Shown here piece by piece: positions 60,252-64,000 of a stretch of 64,000 nt of DNA. The stretch spans positions 420,695-484,694 of the forward strand of contig QQUA01000002.1 in the NCBI GenBank assembly GCA_008501825.1. Direction: 5' to 3'. Origin of the DNA: Planctomycetota bacterium (GTDB lineage Bacteria > Planctomycetota > UBA1135). The first letter of the stretch is position 1. The number at the start of each line of letters is the position of its first letter. Under the pieces are notes generated by a model. It searched no databases. It worked only from the letters and a program-made list of their open reading frames with translations, and was not told the DNA's origin. The position numbers and the translations under genes are program-made.

Positions 60252-61945
60252 TCCTTGCTCACCGGAAATATCCTTCGGGAACGGCGACTGAAGGAATCTA
60301 AGGGACGATATCCGGCCAAGGAAGCGCATTTGGCCCAACTAAATCGCTGTTGCGGTGTCTCGCTTTCCCAGGCCGGGCGCAAACCCTGGCCGGAAAGCTC
60401 ATGGACGTAGCGAAAACCGGCGTGATAGGTATTCCAAGCAGTTTCCAGCAACTCCTGGTCGCTCAGTCCCGATTCCTCGGTAAAGATCAACAAAATTCCG
60501 GCTTGTTGATATTCCCGAAATACCTCGATCATTTTTTCATTGCTTTGATCCCGGATTTCGTGGAAGCCGTTGCCGACCATCATGACGGCATCTTTGGCGT
60601 CAATTTGGTGTTTCGCCAGAAACTCCAACAACAGCGCCGGCTGACCGATGTCGGCTTTGCGCAAAAACCGCATGTTGGCCGGAAGCCGGCCGGCAGCTTG
60701 CTCCTTGATGGCTTCGTCAATGGAAGCGTCTTCCAAGTCAGCTCCGACGTATTGCAACTCTTCTTCAGCAGAACGCACAAAGCGTTGTCGGGTGGCTTCC
60801 CCTTTGCCGATGGCATGCTCGATGAAGACTTTGAAACGAAACCCGGTCTCCCGGCAGAATCGATCCAGTGCGTCATTCGCCGCGGTGAAACTCTTTTGAT
60901 TGGCGGCTTGACTGGCGGCCACGTTGGCCGCCCGTTGCACCCAAAATCCACCGCCGTCCGCCCGAAGAAGTTTTTCAAGATGAGTCAAATAAGGATGGTA
61001 AGTGGCGATGATGCCATAAGGCCCGGGCCCCCGGGAGAACATGCGCGCTCCAAGGGCGGTCACCTTGCCTCCATGCAAGGCGCCGGCAGCTTGCAACAAT
61101 GGAAGAATGCCAGGATGAGGCCTTGGAAGACTAAGACTGTTTCCCCGTTGCTGCCGATCGCAGAGATTGCAAGCCTTCATGGCTACGACCAGGGGCAGCA
61201 TGCGATAACCAATCTCCATCTGCCGCCATCCAGCTACCCAGCAACCGGTCGGTTCCGGTTTCTCGGGAATCTGCAACCAACTTTGCAGCAAACCTCTCGA
61301 TTCCGGATCTTCGGTTTCCGATTGAAACCAACCACAAAAAACGTCGACCCAATCTTGGCGAAAGGACTCCGGCAAAGCTTCCACCCGCCGCAGTACCCGG
61401 CCCGGGCCACCCGCCGAGACTCGAAAGCCAGTAGCGGTCCGCTGTAAATAACCTCGAGCGTGCAAAAAGTGAAAGTCCATTTGAAGTTGGGCGGCCTGCA
61501 AGCCCAACTCTTCAGCAAAGGCTTCCGGCTCGACTTCTCCACGCTGCAAAAGCGCGGGCAGGATCCCTTCGGATTGGTGGACGGAAAGTACTTGTCGCAG
61601 CAACCACAAATCCGGCGGCGCGGTTACCGCCGCGGTAAGGACCATGGTTCGAATCACCTTCATCGCCCGGGCCAAGGAATCGATTTCCTCACCGCTGAGT
61701 TCCTCTTGATCGGCAAGGGCTTGGTCCAATTCCCGAACCCAATCCAAAATGGATTGCCCCTGAAGAAAAAGGTGAGGCACTTGCTCCAGAAACAATTCGA
61801 AACTGCTTTGGCTGATAAAGGGAAAACCTCCGGAGCTAAGATCGGTGGGCCCGGTGGCAATGGCCAATAATTGTTGCCCTTGAGGATGCTGGACCAAACT
61901 CGGCTGGCTGGCAAGGACGTGTCGCAGGCGTTCGGCGGAAATCAT
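60176..61945 (-). CDS. Uncharacterised cytosolic protein, possibly methyltransferase-like
   Basis: 589 residues without signal or membrane segments. The middle has a winged-helix-like part (LGLQAAQLQMDFHFLHARGYLQRTATGFRVS) and a central region with HPYLTHLEKLLRADGGGFWVQRAANVAASQAAN. The end, DAVMMVGNGFHEIRDQSNEKMIEVFREYQQAGILLIFTEESGL, has the layout of the second half of a class I methyltransferase fold. The glycine-rich SAM motif expected before it is absent or altered. I cannot name a family with certainty. It overlaps the convergent lipoprotein by 76 bases and is 11 bases from the hydrolase upstream, so it is co-transcribed with that gene. Confidence 0.8.
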   Translation of the reverse strand: MISAERLRHVLASQPSLVQHPQGQQLLAIATGPTDLSSGGFPFISQSSFELFLEQVPHLFLQGQSILDWVRELDQALADQEELSGEEIDSLARAMKVIRTMVLTAAVTAPPDLWLLRQVLSVHQSEGILPALLQRGEVEPEAFAEELGLQAAQLQMDFHFLHARGYLQRTATGFRVSAGGPGRVLRRVEALPESFRQDWVDVFCGWFQSETEDPESRGLLQSWLQIPEKPEPTGCWVAGWRQMEIGYRMLPLVVAMKACNLCDRQQRGNSLSLPRPHPGILPLLQAAGALHGGKVTALGARMFSRGPGPYGIIATYHPYLTHLEKLLRADGGGFWVQRAANVAASQAANQKSFTAANDALDRFCRETGFRFKVFIEHAIGKGEATRQRFVRSAEEELQYVGADLEDASIDEAIKEQAAGRLPANMRFLRKADIGQPALLLEFLAKHQIDAKDAVMMVGNGFHEIRDQSNEKMIEVFREYQQAGILLIFTEESGLSDQELLETAWNTYHAGFRYVHELSGQGLRPAWESETPQQRFSWAKCASLAGYRPLDSFSRRSRRIFPVSKDHPQNPAISVTHFCIPKELANRLGE

Positions 61946-61956
61946 GTGGCGACAAT

Positions 61957-62793
61957 TTAGCGATCGTTCAAGCTATGCAGAAAAGATTGCAGGCGAGGCC
62001 AGTATTCCGGCCATAAAGGCAAGTCATTGTGACCGAAACCTTTCGCTAAAACCAACTCGCCTCGATCCCCGACAGCTTGGTGCAGGCGCTTTGAATTCTC
62101 CACCGAAACGATTCGATCTCGAGTTCCATGAAGCAATAAGACCGGGCATTTCACTGCCGGGGCAAGTTTTAAATTTTCGTATCGATCCCAAAGCAACCAG
62201 CCCACCGGCAGGAAGGGCATCTGACTGCGGGCGGCATCGGCCAGGCTGGTAAAAGACGCTTGCAAAATCAAACCCGCCGGCTGGTGCTTGGCTGCCAGCG
62301 GCACCGCCATGCCGCCGCCGATGGAAATGCCGTGAACCACGATTCGGTTTTCGGCAATCCCTTCCCGGGTCAAGAAATTCCAAGCGGCCTCGGCGTCTTG
62401 ATGCCAGCCGGCCTCGTTCGGTTTCCCTGCGGACCAGCCATAACCTCGGGGATCCAACAACAAGGCACCGAATCCCCGCTCCCGGTAGTCATGAAAGAGG
62501 CTTTGCCAGGATCGGATGCAGCCGGCGTTGCCGTGGGTCAAAAGTACGCAAAAGGCCTCCGGCGATGGAGGCGGATGAAACAGGGACACCAGAGCGGTGC
62601 CATCTGCGGCGGCAAAGCGGACCACGAAGGGAGCCAAAGCAGGATCCTCCTCAGGAAGGCCGGCGGGCCTTTCCGGGAAATAGATCAGCTTCCGCTGCAA
62701 AAGCACGAGCAAGCCCAGGAGAATGAGGACAAGAACAAGGAGGCGAAGCATGGTGCCGATTCGAAACCTTGGGTACCAGGGCATTTGCGCCAT
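61957..62793 (-). CDS. Membrane-anchored alpha/beta hydrolase (BEM46-like)
   Basis: 278 residues. A strong N-terminal anchor (LRLLVLVLILLGLLVLLQR) is followed by the family signature KLIYFPERP. The hydrolase core has VLLTHGNAGCIRSW (oxyanion HGN), LLDPRGYGWSAGKP, the nucleophile VVHGISIGGGMAV, the acid in LLLHGTRDRIV and the histidine in GFGHNDLP. All three catalytic residues are present. The active site probably faces the periplasm. Substrate unknown. A downstream ATG at 62751 is an alternative start that shortens the cytosolic tail. Confidence 0.92.
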   Translation of the reverse strand: MAQMPWYPRFRIGTMLRLLVLVLILLGLLVLLQRKLIYFPERPAGLPEEDPALAPFVVRFAAADGTALVSLFHPPPSPEAFCVLLTHGNAGCIRSWQSLFHDYRERGFGALLLDPRGYGWSAGKPNEAGWHQDAEAAWNFLTREGIAENRIVVHGISIGGGMAVPLAAKHQPAGLILQASFTSLADAARSQMPFLPVGWLLWDRYENLKLAPAVKCPVLLLHGTRDRIVSVENSKRLHQAVGDRGELVLAKGFGHNDLPLWPEYWPRLQSFLHSLNDR

Positions 62794-62962
62794 TATGACC
62801 GGTCGTCTGCGGAATGGAAAACATCACAATTCAAGTGACATGCCACGATATTTCGTAAGATGCCATAAAAAGTCAACGTCCGGTAATAAGCTCAAGTTGT
62901 TTTCTATTAAGGATTTAGAGAAAAGCCCTTAGGCCGGACCTGTTTATGTCTCGCGAAAAAGG

Positions 62963-62977
62963 GCCTACCATATAGGC
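62963..62977. promoter_or_regulatory. Short inverted repeat upstream of the secreted protein gene
   Basis: GCCTA-CCATA-TAGGC lies 65 bases before the ATG at 63042, in a 248-base AT-richer divergent region (62794-63041) that holds no gene. It is a possible operator; no clear -10/-35 pair accompanies it. Confidence 0.3.
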
Positions 62978-63041
62978 AAGCCAACCGGAAACAAACCGCC
63001 GGACGCGACCCGCGTCCAACCCAAGGAACCCGAACAGAACG

Positions 63042-63755
63042 ATGAAGTCTTCCCGCAACAACCAAGCCCCTCGCCCCCAGAAGATGTGGGGCTTCTCCGC
63101 CCTGGGCCTCAGCCTGGCCATCTTGGCCGGCGCCCCCGAGTTCATGCCCCAGGAAGACGCCGGCGCCAAGACCGGCGTGCAGGAGCCCGGCAAGACGGAA
63201 GGGCAGGTCGGGGATATGAAGACCCGCGGACCGGAAGCCGGAAATGAGCTGGCCGCCCACATGGAGCAGGCCAACACCCGCCTCCGGGCGGAAGTCGGCC
63301 GCATGATGAGTGCAGCCGCCCGCAAGCACGGTCTCAAGCTCCGGACCGAAGAACTGATGATCACCTCGATCGACGACGACACGGCCTTGACCGGAGCTCC
63401 TGTCGCCGGAACGGCCGGCAAAGTCAAGCGCGGCAACGACAAGCTGGACAAGAGCGGTGGCGAAAAGGCCTTTGATCGCAGCGCGGTGGTCGGCGTGATT
63501 GTTTTAAGCGGCCGGCGCAACAAGGCGGTCAACGCCGGTTCGGTGAAGGCCGGGCAAGTCGGCACCATTCCCACGGGAACCTACGCCGTCCGCGGCGACG
63601 CTTCGTTGGAATCCCGTCGTGTGAGCCTGGTTGGCGGTAACGGCAAGGTCGTGGCCACGATCAACGTGGATCCCACCTGGCAAGCCCGCAAGGGTGGCCG
63701 CTGGAAGGCCATCTACATGTCCATCATGGCTCACTTCATGCGTCAACACGGTTGA
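63042..63755 (+). CDS. Secreted protein of unknown function
   Basis: 237 residues. The N-terminus has a basic region (KSSRNNQAPRPQK) and a hydrophobic stretch (MWGFSALGLSLAILAGAPEF) that fits a signal peptide or anchor. A charged low-complexity linker follows, then a region starting ELAAHMEQANTRLRAEVGRMMSAAARKHGLKL. The beta-rich half has SAVVGVIVLSGRRNK, KAGQVGTIPTGTYAVRG and RRVSLVGGNGKVVATINVDP. I recognise no family. It has a long upstream region and a double hairpin after it, so it is monocistronic. GC content is higher than in most neighbours. Confidence 0.8.
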   Translation: MKSSRNNQAPRPQKMWGFSALGLSLAILAGAPEFMPQEDAGAKTGVQEPGKTEGQVGDMKTRGPEAGNELAAHMEQANTRLRAEVGRMMSAAARKHGLKLRTEELMITSIDDDTALTGAPVAGTAGKVKRGNDKLDKSGGEKAFDRSAVVGVIVLSGRRNKAVNAGSVKAGQVGTIPTGTYAVRGDASLESRRVSLVGGNGKVVATINVDPTWQARKGGRWKAIYMSIMAHFMRQHG

Positions 63756-63765
63756 GCTTCTCTGC

Positions 63766-63822
63766 CCGAGAGACAGACTCTCGGAGGGACCCCGCGGGAT
63801 CGAAGCCGGTTTCGCGGGGTCC
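63766..63822 (+). terminator. Double hairpin after the secreted protein gene
   Basis: First hairpin: CCGAGAG/CTCTCGG (63766-63784, loop ACAGA). Second hairpin: GGACCCCGCG/CGCGGGGTCC (63787-63796 with 63813-63822), perfect over 10 bp. No T tract follows the second. Confidence 0.65.
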
Positions 63823-63947
63823 TACTATGATGGGAGAAGCATCGCCGCCCGATTTCCCCAAAGATTCGCCGGGCGGTCGCCTCTTCCATCCGTAAGGTAA
63901 AGAGAGGCATCCCGCGCAACTCGGCCCCCGAGGCCGCTCACCTTGGA

Positions 63948-64000
63948 ATGAGATTCTTTCTCACCGCCGCCAGCCTGAGCCTTGGGCTGGTTGGAACTCT
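63948..64000 (+). CDS. Start of a further secreted protein, cut by the window edge
   Basis: From ATG 63948 the frame reads MRFFLTAASLSLGLVGT before the window ends. This looks like the beginning of a signal peptide. Nothing more can be said. Confidence 0.5.
   Translation, partial: MRFFLTAASLSLGLVGT

Noticed and set aside
63631..63900. 89-codon frame overlapping the end of the secreted protein and its terminator.
   Set aside because: It runs through two strong hairpins and has shadow-type composition.
1..64000. CRISPR arrays, insertion sequences, prophage or integrase genes, rRNA and tRNA genes.
   Set aside because: None was found: no regularly spaced repeats, transposase motifs, att-like duplications or RNA gene cores are visible.

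Overview
The window is bacterial, moderately GC-rich and almost fully coding, with 42 genes that I can support plus one gene start cut by the right edge. No gene-free stretch exceeds 300 bases. The best-fitting lineage is Planctomycetota. The evidence is a paired PSD1/DUF1549/DUF1553 cytochrome and DUF1501 protein with a twin-arginine signal, a planctomycete-type cytochrome fused to other domains, a very large Ser/Thr kinase next to an ECF sigma factor, an FG-GAP protein, and a near absence of Shine-Dalgarno sequences. This is inference from gene families; no rRNA or tRNA gene is present to confirm it.

Left part (1-24,533). A leftward operon encodes an alpha-2-macroglobulin, penicillin-binding protein 1C and an unrecognised secreted protein, a periplasmic defence and wall-repair unit. 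Next is a leftward operon for 2-oxoacid fermentation (iorA, iorB, an ADP-forming acyl-CoA synthetase and a small protein), divergent from a cytosolic hybrid histidine kinase, an ankyrin protein and a glutathione S-transferase. An enolase-superfamily enzyme, a candidate 120-nt structured RNA, a large MscS-type channel and a patatin follow.

Middle (24,534-46,204). A tightly overlapping leftward operon (PSD1 cytochrome, DUF1501, cytochrome/LRR/propeller fusion, Gfo/Idh/MocA dehydrogenase, sodium:solute symporter) is divergent from a XylR-like regulator and looks like a sugar-use unit. A TetR repressor faces a sterol-desaturase-type hydroxylase across two copies of one operator-like sequence. An ECF sigma factor, a secreted FG-GAP protein and a membrane Ser/Thr kinase with a WD40-like C-terminus follow. 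A small operon (monohaem-type cytochrome, DUF1801, YciI) and a secreted alpha/beta hydrolase close this part.

Right part (46,205-64,000). A chitin locus has an AA10 polysaccharide monooxygenase and a GH18 chitinase in one operon, divergent from two tandem C-type-lectin-like secreted proteins that share an AT-rich leader. These four proteins, and the FG-GAP protein further left, appear to end in related beta-rich C-terminal modules. An ion-homeostasis group follows: a GluR0-like receptor channel, a NhaR-like LysR regulator, a tandem universal stress protein and a CPA2 cation:proton antiporter. The most unusual gene is an ECF sigma factor fused through one membrane helix to several carboxypeptidase-regulatory-like domains. 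It is preceded by an ECF-type promoter and a strong hairpin. A lipoprotein, two leftward genes and a secreted protein of unknown role finish the window.
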